Assembly: GCA_934526065.1 (NCBI GenBank)
Contig: CAKSZX010000005.1
Location: 62,001 to 126,000 of the forward strand
Length of the DNA stretch: 64,000 nucleotides
Direction of reading: 5' to 3'
Origin: an uncultured Oscillospiraceae bacterium
GTDB lineage: Bacteria; Bacillota; Clostridia; Oscillospirales; Ruminococcaceae
Each line of letters begins with the position of its first letter. The first letter of the stretch is position 1. The position numbers and the translations under genes are program-made. Below the pieces are notes generated by a model. The model did no database searches and had not been told where the DNA came from. It saw only the letters and a program-made list of their open reading frames with translations. Below, one piece after another: positions 34,871-44,435 of this stretch.

Positions 34871-36184
34871 ATGAGCCTTGATTTTTTGATTTTATATGAA
34901 CATGTTGTCCGTGAATACGAAAGTATCACCCTTTTAAAGTTGGAGCTTGAACGCCGTGGCTACACCGTTGACATCCGCCAGCTTTTAGACAGAAAAAAGT
35001 TAAAATATTTCACATGGAAAAAGCCAAAGGTTTTGGTGGCATCCGCCATGTACGACGACAAAACCATGAACAGCTTTGTATATAATAATGTTGGGGTTTG
35101 CAACAAGGTTGTAAATCTGCACTGGGAACAGGTTTTAAGCGAGGAGCAGGAAAACAGCCCGTTTTTCAACTGCGGGCAGTCTGCATCATATGCCATGCAC
35201 ACCTGCTGGGGCACTGCGGCAAGGGACAGAATCGTAAAATACGGCGTGCCTGTGGAAAACACAACAATAACCGGGCCGATTCAAATGGACTTTTTGCGCC
35301 CGCAATTTAAGGGCTATTACAAAGACAAAGAAAATCTGTGTAAGGAATTCAACCTTGACCCAAAGAAAAAGCTGGCGCTGTACATTTCTTCTTTTTCCAC
35401 AGCTTATATGTCCGACGAAGAAGTTGAAGAACTTAACAAGCTGGCAGGGGTTGGCTTTAATCAATTTAAAATAACCAGCCAAAAAACCATGAACACAACT
35501 TTGGACTGGGTGGACAAGTACCTTGACACCGACGAGGGCAAAAATATTGAGTTTGTCTATCGCCGTCACCCCAGCGAATGGAACAGCCCAATATTGGAGA
35601 AAATGGACAAAAAACACGAAAACTTCCACCTTATCACCGACTATTCGGTAAAACAGTGGATTGTGGCAAGCGATGTAATCTTCTCTTGGATAAGCACATC
35701 TATTGCGGAAATTTACTTTGCAGGCAAAAGCTGTTTTGTTGTTCGTCCCTACCCGGTTGAATGGGAATACGACCCGGTTGTTTACAAGGACTGCAATCGG
35801 ATTGACAACTACGATGACTTTATCCAATGCTTTACCGCAGAAAATCCTCCATTCCCTATCAGTGAGGAGCTTATGCACGCTCACTATGATTTTACCGACA
35901 CCCCAAGTTATATAAGAATGGCGGATTGCCTTGAAAAAGTCCTTTTGGAGGACGAGGGCGACAGACGCCCGTTCGACCACTTTAAGCCTAAATTCTCATG
36001 GCTTAAATGTTTCTCCCTTGTGGTTTTCCACTGTATGTTCCGCCTGGGGCTTGACCCGGGAAAATGGAAGATTTTCGGCAGGGTTTCCGAGCTTTCCGGC
36101 AGGATTGTAGGTCATATAAGAAAGGCCTATGTCAGCCCGAAACAGCAACAGGAATATATTGACAACATAAGCAAATATTTGTAA
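34871..36184 (+). CDS. Surface carbohydrate biosynthesis GT-B-like transferase
   Basis: 437 residues, soluble. The C-terminal half has the CDP-glycerol-transferase/GT-B pattern: FVYRRHPSEWNSP and then VIFSWISTSIAEIYFAGKSC, residues that bind the nucleotide and phosphate of the donor. The N-terminal half (LILYEHVVREYES, VLVASAMYDDKT) is typical of surface-carbohydrate biosynthesis proteins. It probably transfers a sugar or polyol-phosphate to a lipid-linked intermediate; donor unknown. AGAGAAT precedes the ATG. Confidence 0.72.
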   Translation: MSLDFLILYEHVVREYESITLLKLELERRGYTVDIRQLLDRKKLKYFTWKKPKVLVASAMYDDKTMNSFVYNNVGVCNKVVNLHWEQVLSEEQENSPFFNCGQSASYAMHTCWGTAARDRIVKYGVPVENTTITGPIQMDFLRPQFKGYYKDKENLCKEFNLDPKKKLALYISSFSTAYMSDEEVEELNKLAGVGFNQFKITSQKTMNTTLDWVDKYLDTDEGKNIEFVYRRHPSEWNSPILEKMDKKHENFHLITDYSVKQWIVASDVIFSWISTSIAEIYFAGKSCFVVRPYPVEWEYDPVVYKDCNRIDNYDDFIQCFTAENPPFPISEELMHAHYDFTDTPSYIRMADCLEKVLLEDEGDRRPFDHFKPKFSWLKCFSLVVFHCMFRLGLDPGKWKIFGRVSELSGRIVGHIRKAYVSPKQQQEYIDNISKYL

Positions 36185-36193
36185 GGTGTAAAA

Positions 36194-37657
36194 ATGTCAG
36201 AAAATAGTTCAAATATTTCATCCAAGGGGCTTTTGGTTTCTATTTTCAAATACTCAATAGCCACTTGGGCAAATGCCCTTATTTACGGCGTGGCTCTGCT
36301 TTTGTCTGCAAGGCTTATTCTGCCGGCAGAATACAGTCAGGTGGATATTTTTATCTCCACAGCAACATTGATAATGAATATCTGTATTTTAGGCTTGGAT
36401 CAGTCTTTTATAAGATTTTTCAACGAACCGCCGAAACCCCTTAACAAAGACAGCCTTTTCGGCGCCTGTTTCGGTCTTTCTTCACTGGCTCTTATAGCTG
36501 TGGGTATTGTCAGCTGTGTACTTTTTCCGAAAAAGGTCTTAGGGCTTTTCTTCACCGACCCGCTGGATAATTACTATTTGGCCTTGCTTTTTATAAACGC
36601 CTTTATGTCCATGGTAGGCAGATATATAAACATCCTCTACCGTATGGACGGCGACATAAGGCTTTACACCGTAGAAAGCGTTGCAAACCAGTTTTTCTCA
36701 AAGCTGTTTTACCTTGTTGCGGTGTTCTTCGGGGCAAATTTTCACAACCTTGTAATGCGGTCGGTATTTGGTATGACAGGCTTTGCCATAGTATTTTTGA
36801 TGCCGAATTTAAGCAGAGTTTCCCTGTCGCCTAAAATTTTGTTTTCCGCCGCCGATAAGCAGATATTGCCATACGGCTTGGCTCTTGCCCCTACGGCAAT
36901 TATGTTGTATTTAAACAGCCTTTTTTCAAAGGTTTACATATCAAAGACAATCGGCAAAGGCCCTGCCGGGGTTTTCAGCATGGTAAGCCTTTTGGCAAAT
37001 GTTGTTGCCCTTATTCAGGCCGGGTTTGCAACATTCTGGTCGGCTTTTATATATGCAAACTACAAAACAGAACAGGAAAAAATCAAGCAGGTTCACGATT
37101 ACCTTACATTTATAATCGTCGAATTTTTCTGCGTCATCCTCGCATTTGAAGATATTATCTTTATAATTCTCGGTAAAAACTATCAAAGCGGTATGGCGGT
37201 TTTCCCGATTATGGTTTTGGTGCCTATATTCTCGATAATACAGGAAACCACCGTGTACGGCATTTCAATAGCGAAAAAGCCTATCTATGACACCATCGGC
37301 ATTGCTCTGTCGGTAATTTCAAACATAGGGTTCACCGTTTTACTTGCCCCGAATTTCGGCCTTTACGGTGTTTGCGTGGCACTTGCCGGCTCTAACTTTG
37401 TTATGTTTATTTTCAGAACAATAGTTGCACAGAGATTTTATGTTTCGATAATCAGCCCCGGCCGCACCGGTATTGTTATAGCGGTTATGTTTGCCCTTAC
37501 CGGCGGTGCCTGTGTTTTAAGCGGTAATTTTATGGCAAAATTTGCTTTAAGCCTTGGGGGCATTGGGGTTTATGTGATTATATATCGCAATCAACTTAAA
37601 AGCGCACTTGCAATGGCCAAAGAAATGTTAGAGGATTTCAAGAGTAAAAAAGCCTGA
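36194..37657 (+). CDS. Polysaccharide flippase, Wzx/MOP superfamily
   Basis: 487 residues with about 14 helices; LLSARLILPAEYSQVDIFISTA and GLDQSFIRFFNEPP are typical of polysaccharide_synt family exporters. It likely flips an undecaprenyl-linked oligosaccharide across the membrane to the GT-C-like enzymes outside. It begins 9 bases after the transferase gene, with AAGGTG before the ATG. Confidence 0.92.
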   Translation: MSENSSNISSKGLLVSIFKYSIATWANALIYGVALLLSARLILPAEYSQVDIFISTATLIMNICILGLDQSFIRFFNEPPKPLNKDSLFGACFGLSSLALIAVGIVSCVLFPKKVLGLFFTDPLDNYYLALLFINAFMSMVGRYINILYRMDGDIRLYTVESVANQFFSKLFYLVAVFFGANFHNLVMRSVFGMTGFAIVFLMPNLSRVSLSPKILFSAADKQILPYGLALAPTAIMLYLNSLFSKVYISKTIGKGPAGVFSMVSLLANVVALIQAGFATFWSAFIYANYKTEQEKIKQVHDYLTFIIVEFFCVILAFEDIIFIILGKNYQSGMAVFPIMVLVPIFSIIQETTVYGISIAKKPIYDTIGIALSVISNIGFTVLLAPNFGLYGVCVALAGSNFVMFIFRTIVAQRFYVSIISPGRTGIVIAVMFALTGGACVLSGNFMAKFALSLGGIGVYVIIYRNQLKSALAMAKEMLEDFKSKKA

Positions 37658-37671
37658 TTTTGGAGGAAAAA

Positions 37672-38484
37672 ATGATTAAACTTATAGCCACCGACCTGGA
37701 CGGCACATTTTTAGACAGTAAAAAGAACAAACCGGCGGATTTTCCAGAGGTTTTCAAAGAAATAAAAAGAAGAGGCATAACTTTTGCCGCCGCCTCCGGC
37801 AGAGACTACAACGGCGCCGCAATGTATTTTAAAGATTACATAGACGATATGTACTTTATATGCGACAACGGAGCAAGCCTTTACAAGAAAGGCCGGCTTA
37901 TAAGCGCAAGAACCATGTCAAGAGAAAAATATCTTACTCTTTTAAAATCCCTGTACAGTCTGGGCATAACCGATTTGCTTGTGTGCGGCGTTAAAGGCTC
38001 TTATGTGGGGGCAAATTCATCCCCCGACTACCTTGAAGTAATGAAAAATCACTATTCTCCTGCCAAGGTCGTGGACAGGCTTGAGGATATCGAGGATGAA
38101 ATTTTCAAAGTTTCCGTAACGGATTTAACAGGCAACGGCGGCTTAAAGGAAGATGTTTATCTGCCCCTTCTTAATATATTTAACAACAATGAGTTTACAA
38201 TACATATTTCCGGTATGAGATTTTTGGATGTCATGGACTTTTCCGCCGACAAGGGCGTGGGCGTTAAAGAATTGCAAGCAGAGCTTGGGATTTTGCCTGC
38301 CGAAACCATGGTTTTCGGCGATTATTACAACGATGAGCCTCTTTTACAAAGCGCCGAATACGCCTTTATTATGGACGCCGCCCCACGGGATTTAAAAGAA
38401 AAATACAAATACAACGGCGGTGACTGCAACTGCGGCGGTGTTACCAAAAATATAAAAGAATGGGCTTTTGACAAAATCAAATAA
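37672..38484 (+). CDS. Cof-type HAD family phosphatase
   Basis: 270 residues with motif I DLDGTFLDSK, the C2B cap, motif II-like AASGRDY and motif IV FGDYYNDEPLL. These are soluble sugar-phosphate or cofactor phosphatases of broad specificity. GGAGG precedes the ATG at 37672. It is last in the flippase operon, so it may act on a sugar phosphate for the same glycan, but these enzymes are often unrelated to their neighbours. Confidence 0.9.
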   Translation: MIKLIATDLDGTFLDSKKNKPADFPEVFKEIKRRGITFAAASGRDYNGAAMYFKDYIDDMYFICDNGASLYKKGRLISARTMSREKYLTLLKSLYSLGITDLLVCGVKGSYVGANSSPDYLEVMKNHYSPAKVVDRLEDIEDEIFKVSVTDLTGNGGLKEDVYLPLLNIFNNNEFTIHISGMRFLDVMDFSADKGVGVKELQAELGILPAETMVFGDYYNDEPLLQSAEYAFIMDAAPRDLKEKYKYNGGDCNCGGVTKNIKEWAFDKIK

Positions 38485-38613
38485 AATCTTAGACAATTTT
38501 TAATAAGTGTCTTAATCTTTTCTTAATTTTCACAATTATGTTTTAAAATTAAACATAGGTTGTGGCGGTACATAAGGCGTGTATAGTCTGCCTTACCTTA
38601 AAGGAGAAAGATC

Positions 38614-39180
38614 ATGGCTAAAAACACCAAATTATCCCTTTCTACGGCATTACTTGAACTTTTGGAAGCCAAACCATTGGATAAGATAACGGTTACCGAG
38701 CTTGTAAAAAAGTGCGGTGTAAACAGACAGACATTTTATTATAACTTCCGGGACATATATGACCTTGTGGAATGGACGATTATAGAGGATGTAAACCCGT
38801 TTTTAACTGGGGTTGTGCAAGGCAAGGACATTCGCCGGAATATGATTGCTCTTTTGAATTTTATGAAGAACAATCGCCGAGTAATAGTAAACATAGCAAA
38901 TTCCATTTCACGCTCTACCCTTGAACGCTATGAAATGGAGCAGTTACATAAGTATATAGGTGCCATTATAGACAACCGTGCCAAGGGTATTCCCCTTTCC
39001 CCGGAAAATCGTGAATTTATAATCCGTGCTTACAGCCTTGGTATTGTGGGGTTGATTTTTGACTGGATACACGGGGATATGCAAAATGATATAACCGAGT
39101 TTGTTGACAAATTTCTCTCTATAGCCGATGGCAGCTTGCCTACGGTTATAGACCGAATGAACAAAACGATTAAAAATTAA
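38614..39180 (+). CDS. TetR family regulator (DhaS-like C-terminal domain)
   Basis: 188 residues; N-terminal HTH with LDKITVTELVKKCGVNRQTFYYNFRDIYDLV, then a helical ligand domain of the TetR_C_8 type. AAGGAG precedes the ATG. It stands alone between the glycan operon and the FMN lipoprotein gene, either of which could be its target. Confidence 0.88.
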   Translation: MAKNTKLSLSTALLELLEAKPLDKITVTELVKKCGVNRQTFYYNFRDIYDLVEWTIIEDVNPFLTGVVQGKDIRRNMIALLNFMKNNRRVIVNIANSISRSTLERYEMEQLHKYIGAIIDNRAKGIPLSPENREFIIRAYSLGIVGLIFDWIHGDMQNDITEFVDKFLSIADGSLPTVIDRMNKTIKN

Positions 39181-39209
39181 CAGTCTTACTTACAATTAAC
39201 ATACCTTCC

Positions 39210-39244
39210 TGAGAAAAGCCCTGTCGCAAGACAGGGCTTTTCGT
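39210..39244 (+). terminator. Terminator after the TetR gene
   Basis: GAAAAGCCCTGTC - GCAA - GACAGGGCTTTTC then GTTTAT. Confidence 0.85.
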
Positions 39245-39315
39245 TTATATGTTTGTCATCATTCACCAAATTTTTATTCTCGATTTGTAAAACGATACGA
39301 ACTTTTTGTTTTCGA

Positions 39316-39345
39316 TTGAATTACCTACTTGTTATATGATATAAT
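39316..39345 (+). promoter_or_regulatory. Promoter of the FMN lipoprotein gene
   Basis: TTGAAT (39316-39321), 18 bases, TATAAT (39340-39345) with an extended TGA before it. Confidence 0.75.
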
Positions 39346-39390
39346 TTTTGCAAATTATTCCGCAAGGAAAATACAAAAGGAGAAACAGAG

Positions 39391-41016
39391 ATGAAAAAAG
39401 TTTTAACCATTGCTCTGACATCGGCTTTGGCTTTTATCCTTGTTGCCTGCGGTAGCAAAGAAAAAGTCGTAACAGGCGAGGCAGAGGGCTACGGCGGTAA
39501 GATAACCGCCACTGTAACGGTTTCCGGCGACAAAATCACAAAGCTTGAGATTGATGCCCCGGACGAGACCCCCGGAATAGGCGGAGAGGCTGTTCAGCCT
39601 ATGATTGACGCCATTGTAAAAGCAGGTACAACAGAGGGCGTTGATATGATTTCCGGTGCAACATGGACATCAAAAGGCATTATTGCCGCCGTTGAAAATG
39701 CCATGGGTGCAACAGAGGGCAACGATGACAATTCAGGAGATGACAGCACAATTTCCGGTACTGGACTTAAAGCAGGTTTGGGAATAGTTTCCACACCGAG
39801 ACTTGGCCCGGGCAAAGACGACAAGGACATTCCGGTTTATTCATTCAACGAAGTAGCCGCTTATGTGGTTGTTGACAATGAGGGTAAGATAGTTGACCTT
39901 GAAGTTGATATTATGGAAATAATAACCCCTAACCACGATGACGCAGAGGATAACTACATTGCCGGCTGGCCGGGACAGAGTTATTCTGCAGATATGGACG
40001 GTGACGGCACAGCGGAAACCGAGCTTTTGGAAACAGAAGAAGATTTTGTAAGCACAATTTCTGCTTGGAAAACAAAGCGTGACAAAGGTTCTGCATACAA
40101 GATGAACAGCGGCACATGGGAAGGCGAAATGGACATCTTTGAAGATTTCTTCAAAGGCAAGACAGTTGAAGAAATCAAAGAATTTTTTGCTACATCATGT
40201 TCTGACCTTAACGGCAGACCGTTGATCAATCCGTCAAAGGACGAAGATGTTGAAAAGCGGAGCAAGCTCACAGATGAACAGAAAGCCGAACTTGACAGCA
40301 TTTCGGGGGCTACAATGTCCTTGAACGACGCCCACGGCGATATTATCGGTGCAATAGAAAAAGCCGTTGAAAACGCAAAACCGGTTGAAGATATTGACGG
40401 TGCTAAGGTTGGACTTTCAATAATCGGAACACCGAGATTGGGTCCGGGCAAAGATGACAAAGACGAGGCTGTTTATTCATTTAATGTTGTTGTAACAGGC
40501 GGTTTGTTTAAAGACGGCGTTATAGTTGACAGCGAAAGCGACATTGTTGAAATAATCACTCCTAACCACGACGGCGCAGAGGATAATGCTCTTACATTCT
40601 GGCCGGGTCAATCATACAACAACGATGCAGACGCAGACGGCAAGGTTGACGGTGTGTGGGAAATGACCGACGACGAATTTGTTCAGGCTGTAAACAACTT
40701 TAAATCTAAGAGAGATCTTGGCTCAGCCTATAAAATGAACAGCGGCACATGGACAGAAGAAATGGATAAATTTGAAGAATTCTTCAAAGGCAAGACAGTT
40801 GAAGAAATTAAAGAATTTGTAGCTTCTTCTTGTTCTGACCTTAACGGCAGACCGTTGATCAATCCGTCAAAGGACGAAGACGTTGAAAAGCGGAGCAAGC
40901 TTACAGATGAGCAGAAAGCCGAACTTGACAGCATTTCAGGTGCTACAATGTCATTAAATGACGCTCACGGCGATTTGATTTCATCAATTGCAAAAGCCGC
41001 AGAATTGGCAAAATAA
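39391..41016 (+). CDS. Lipoprotein with FMN-binding domain and two tandem SGAT repeats
   Basis: 541 residues with a lipobox (LVAC, Cys20). Residues ~28-105 form a classical FMN-binding domain with DMISGATWTS (Thr91). Two ~200-residue repeats follow (~126-327 and 337-538), each ending in DSISGATMSLNDAHGD (Thr308, Thr519). These fit the D-x-x-S/T-G-A-T motif to which ApbE attaches FMN, so up to three flavins are possible. Each repeat also has an acidic loop (DMDGDGTAE; DADADGKVD) like a calcium site, and one conserved Cys. Likely an extracytoplasmic electron carrier; an apbE gene lies 11 kb downstream. Confidence 0.82.
   Translation: MKKVLTIALTSALAFILVACGSKEKVVTGEAEGYGGKITATVTVSGDKITKLEIDAPDETPGIGGEAVQPMIDAIVKAGTTEGVDMISGATWTSKGIIAAVENAMGATEGNDDNSGDDSTISGTGLKAGLGIVSTPRLGPGKDDKDIPVYSFNEVAAYVVVDNEGKIVDLEVDIMEIITPNHDDAEDNYIAGWPGQSYSADMDGDGTAETELLETEEDFVSTISAWKTKRDKGSAYKMNSGTWEGEMDIFEDFFKGKTVEEIKEFFATSCSDLNGRPLINPSKDEDVEKRSKLTDEQKAELDSISGATMSLNDAHGDIIGAIEKAVENAKPVEDIDGAKVGLSIIGTPRLGPGKDDKDEAVYSFNVVVTGGLFKDGVIVDSESDIVEIITPNHDGAEDNALTFWPGQSYNNDADADGKVDGVWEMTDDEFVQAVNNFKSKRDLGSAYKMNSGTWTEEMDKFEEFFKGKTVEEIKEFVASSCSDLNGRPLINPSKDEDVEKRSKLTDEQKAELDSISGATMSLNDAHGDLISSIAKAAELAK
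39766..41004 (+). repeat. Two ~600 bp tandem coding repeats in the lipoprotein gene
   Basis: Units at about 39766-40371 and 40399-41004. The second halves (from GSAYKMNSGTW to LNDAHGD) are almost identical in protein and largely in DNA, while the first halves differ more, suggesting duplication followed by partial homogenisation. Confidence 0.9.
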
Positions 41017-41029
41017 CTTAATAACCTAA

Positions 41030-41066
41030 AAAGTCCGCAGCCTTTCACAGGCTGCGGACAATTTTT
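41030..41066 (+). terminator. Terminator after the FMN lipoprotein gene
   Basis: GTCCGCAGCC - TTTCACA - GGCTGCGGAC then AATTTTTG; A-rich on the left, so it may also serve the convergent MATE gene. Confidence 0.88.
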
Positions 41067-41091
41067 GTGTTAAATTTTATCGGCTGTGTAA

Positions 41092-42471
41092 TCAACCAAC
41101 CATATTGTTTACCCAAATCTTCTTTTTAACAAGGATATAACCGTAAATACTCTTAAACAAATCTTCAAAGTTTACAAGAGCATAGCACCGCACAACAGGC
41201 AAACCTGTAAAATGCGTAAGCAAATATGCCGACGGCAGATTTATAACCAAAACAAACATACTGTCAAACAGGAATGTGATAAGGGTTTTGCCGCCGCAGC
41301 GCAAAGTAAAGTAACAACAGTTTGTAAAGCCCATAATCGGCGCACAAACGGAAACCACAAGCAAAAATTCACGGGCAAGAGCTTTAACTTCTGCCGTTGT
41401 ATTGTAGAAGTCCGGTATAAATAATGAAGCAATGGCAATAAACAAACCTACAAAAACACAAATTGTTGTGGAGAACCAAATAAGCTTAATGTCGTCATCA
41501 TAGGCCTTTTCAACATTGCCGGCGCCAAGTTCGTGGCCGATAATAATGCCCAAAGCGTTACCCAAAGACAAGAAAACTGTATTAAACAGGTTTGATATTG
41601 TCTGTGATATATTCATAGCCGCAACCACATCAAGACCACGGAAAGAATAGCACCGTGAAAGCATTGCTATACCCACGCTCCACAAAAATTCATTTGCAAG
41701 CAACGGTGTGCCTTTAAGTGTAATTTGTTTTGCAAGTTCTCCGTTAATTTTAAATGTATCGAATGTATCCACAAAGAATGGGAATTCCGCTTTTCTTCTT
41801 TTTGCAATGATAAAAACAACGAAAAATTCCACAAATCTGGAAATAACAGTTGCAATAGCGGCACCCTCTATGCCCAAACATGGAAAACCGAAGTTGCCGA
41901 AAATCAAAAGGTAGTTAAATACAAGGTTTACAACAACGGCAATAAGGCCGGCTTTCATAGGCAGCATACTTTCGCCGCACTCACGAAGTGTAGAGGCGTA
42001 AACCTGGGTAAGTGCAAAGGGCACAAGACCTACAACCATAACATGTATATAATCAAGGCCATAGCCCAATGTAGCCTGAATATCCCGCCGGCTGTCGCCG
42101 CCTTTTAAATAAATGCTTATAAGGCTTGGACCCCGTTTTAAAAACACTGTAATCGCAACGGATATAATAACAACGGCAAGATATAATTTATATCTTATTG
42201 TTGATTTAACGCCCTCTGTGTCCCCTTTGCCAAAGAACTGAGAAGCAAAAATACCTGCCCCGGCAAGACCGCCGAAAATGGTAAGGTTAGAAATAAACAA
42301 AAGCTGGTTAGCTATTGAAACACCGGACATCTGCAATGTGCCGACCTGACCTACCATCAAGTTATCAAGCAAGCTTACAAAATTTGTAATGCCGTTTTGT
42401 ATCATCATCGGCACTGCAATGACAAGAACGGATTTGTAAAAATCCTTATTCCGTTCAAACTTTTTAAACAT
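41092..42471 (-). CDS. MATE family efflux transporter
   Basis: 459 residues with about 12 helices; PMMIQNGITNFVSLLDNLMVGQVG and GLAGAGIFASQFFGKGD are typical of the MATE (NorM/DinF) family, which exports drugs or metabolites by cation antiport. The ATG at 42471 is chosen because AAGGAG is 6 bases upstream. A GGCGGA-AAA-TCCGCC hairpin (42494-42508) lies in its 5' leader. Monocistronic; substrate unknown. Confidence 0.92.
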   Translation of the reverse strand: MFKKFERNKDFYKSVLVIAVPMMIQNGITNFVSLLDNLMVGQVGTLQMSGVSIANQLLFISNLTIFGGLAGAGIFASQFFGKGDTEGVKSTIRYKLYLAVVIISVAITVFLKRGPSLISIYLKGGDSRRDIQATLGYGLDYIHVMVVGLVPFALTQVYASTLRECGESMLPMKAGLIAVVVNLVFNYLLIFGNFGFPCLGIEGAAIATVISRFVEFFVVFIIAKRRKAEFPFFVDTFDTFKINGELAKQITLKGTPLLANEFLWSVGIAMLSRCYSFRGLDVVAAMNISQTISNLFNTVFLSLGNALGIIIGHELGAGNVEKAYDDDIKLIWFSTTICVFVGLFIAIASLFIPDFYNTTAEVKALAREFLLVVSVCAPIMGFTNCCYFTLRCGGKTLITFLFDSMFVLVINLPSAYLLTHFTGLPVVRCYALVNFEDLFKSIYGYILVKKKIWVNNMVG

Positions 42472-42725
42472 ATTACTCTCCTTCAAAATAATAGGGCGGA
42501 AAATCCGCCTTTACCGAACAGTATAACAGAATATTACAAACAATTCAACCGATTTCGGCATATTTTAAAGTTTATTTTAATAAATGATACAATAAAAATT
42601 ATTTGCGAAAACAACATGGAAAGTTGCGGATATTTAGCTTGTAAATATTTCATTTTGTCCTTTTATGTGTTATTATAAAATAGTGTTTATTTAATAACTT
42701 TAATAACCGTTTATCGAGGGACAAA

Positions 42726-44360
42726 ATGACAAATAATAAAAAAGACAATATTATAAATATGATTTTAAGCGGAATATTGGTGGCGGCCTTTTTCGCCTAT
42801 GTAATATGTTGCTTAGGTATTTGGTACAGAACAAACGACGATGCTATAATTTCAAATATTGCGTTCGGGTCTTACGGCCCGGACAGAGTTCACCTTGTTT
42901 ATGTAAATATAATTTACGGTATGCTTTTAAGGGCGCTGTTCTTTATAAATGAAAATTTGAATTGGTTTATGCTGTCACAGCTTTTCCTTCTTTACATAAG
43001 CGCCTCTACCCTGACATATTACGGATTGAAACGCTTTGGCAGAATAAAAGGGCTGTTGATTTCCGCAACGCTTATTTTGGCATTTGGCAGCAGCGTTTTG
43101 TACCGCATACAGTACACCCAGACCGGCGCTTTGGCAATATGTACAGGGCTTACAGTTCTGTTTGAGAATTTGGGTCAAAAGAGCAAAGCAAATATTTACG
43201 GCATTGCCCTTGTGCTTTTGGGCAGTATGTTGAGATTTGATATGTTTATTGCGGTAGGCGGAATTTCAGCATGTTTGCTTTTGACAAAATTTATTTCCCT
43301 GGAAAAAGAAAAGAAATTTCAAGCCGTAAAAATTGCCGCTGTGATGTTCGCAGTTGTTTTCGGAACAAAAATCATCGACAAGGCCGTGTATAAATCCGAC
43401 CGGGACTGGGCGGAGTATTCGGCATATAACTCCGCAAGAACATCTTTCAGCGATTTTAAGCGGAATTTTCTGACAGAAGAAAACTCACTTAACAACGTTA
43501 CCGACGCAGAATTTGCACGGCTTACAAGCTGGGACTTTTACGACCCGGAAAATTTTAATGCCGAAAGGCTGACCGAAATTTCCCACAGCATACCCGGTTA
43601 CGGCATAAAAGGCACTGTGAGCGCCTGTGTAAAAGAACTGTACTATGTAAGTCAAAAACCCTTTGTAAGAGCTTTAGCAGCCGTTATATTCCTTTCCGTT
43701 GCTTTTGCAATTCTCAACCTTAAAATTTTTACAACATTCGTCACACTGATTTTAACCGGGCTGGAAGTTTTTCTCCTTTGCTACTTAAACAGGCTGCCAA
43801 GCTGGGTAGAGGTATCCCTTTCAATGGCTTTGTCGGTATTTTTACTTGCTGCTACGGCTTATAATGACAAGAAAAACATACTTAACGGCAAAGTTTTTGT
43901 TATTGTAACAATCCTTCTTTTTGCTGTAAATTATCAATATGTTATGCCAAACTACGGCTACCTTGCGGCAGGCAAAGGAGACATGGAAGCCTTAGCTCAA
44001 TCGGAAGAAAAATATATGCACGCCATGTCTGCAGATAAGGAGCATTTATACATGCTTTCCACTGTCAAAACCAACGAAATAAACGGCTATGATGTTTGGC
44101 ACCCAAGAGAAAAGGACTTTTTCTCAAATATAGCCACATTCGGCGGCTGGTATAACGGCTCGCCCCAATACAAGGAGACTCTTAAAAACTACGGTGTGGA
44201 AAACCCCATGACAGACATTGTAAACAGAGAAGATATTTATGTGGATTACCATAATATCGAAAACATTTGCAGCTACATATCCGAGAGAACCGGTAAAACT
44301 GTTATATCGGTTGCTGACGGAGACAATCGGTTTGCACCATATCACATAATAACCGAATAA
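42726..44360 (+). CDS. GT-C-like polytopic membrane protein, unknown
   Basis: 544 residues with 10-12 helices and a C-terminal extracytoplasmic part (~410-544). The first outer loop has WYRTNDDAIISNIAFGSYG, an acidic Asn-Asp-Asp motif where GT-C glycosyltransferases place their catalytic acid. It is not clearly a paralogue of the 26-30 kb genes. Likely acts on a surface glycan; no partner gene is adjacent. GAGGGAC precedes the ATG. Confidence 0.6.
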   Translation: MTNNKKDNIINMILSGILVAAFFAYVICCLGIWYRTNDDAIISNIAFGSYGPDRVHLVYVNIIYGMLLRALFFINENLNWFMLSQLFLLYISASTLTYYGLKRFGRIKGLLISATLILAFGSSVLYRIQYTQTGALAICTGLTVLFENLGQKSKANIYGIALVLLGSMLRFDMFIAVGGISACLLLTKFISLEKEKKFQAVKIAAVMFAVVFGTKIIDKAVYKSDRDWAEYSAYNSARTSFSDFKRNFLTEENSLNNVTDAEFARLTSWDFYDPENFNAERLTEISHSIPGYGIKGTVSACVKELYYVSQKPFVRALAAVIFLSVAFAILNLKIFTTFVTLILTGLEVFLLCYLNRLPSWVEVSLSMALSVFLLAATAYNDKKNILNGKVFVIVTILLFAVNYQYVMPNYGYLAAGKGDMEALAQSEEKYMHAMSADKEHLYMLSTVKTNEINGYDVWHPREKDFFSNIATFGGWYNGSPQYKETLKNYGVENPMTDIVNREDIYVDYHNIENICSYISERTGKTVISVADGDNRFAPYHIITE

Positions 44361-44367
44361 AAAGATA

Positions 44368-44400
44368 AAAGGCAGGATTACCCTGCCTTGTTATTTTATA
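44368..44400 (+). terminator. Terminator after the GT-C-like gene
   Basis: AAGGCAGG - ATTA - CCCTGCCTT followed by GTTATTTTAT. Confidence 0.8.
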
Positions 44401-44435
44401 GCATTTTGTAAGTTATCTTTTATATGGTCTTGCCC

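Noticed and set aside
39594..40460. Antisense frames under the tandem-repeat lipoprotein
   Set aside because: They recur in both repeats only because the coding DNA is duplicated; low-complexity Ser-rich products.
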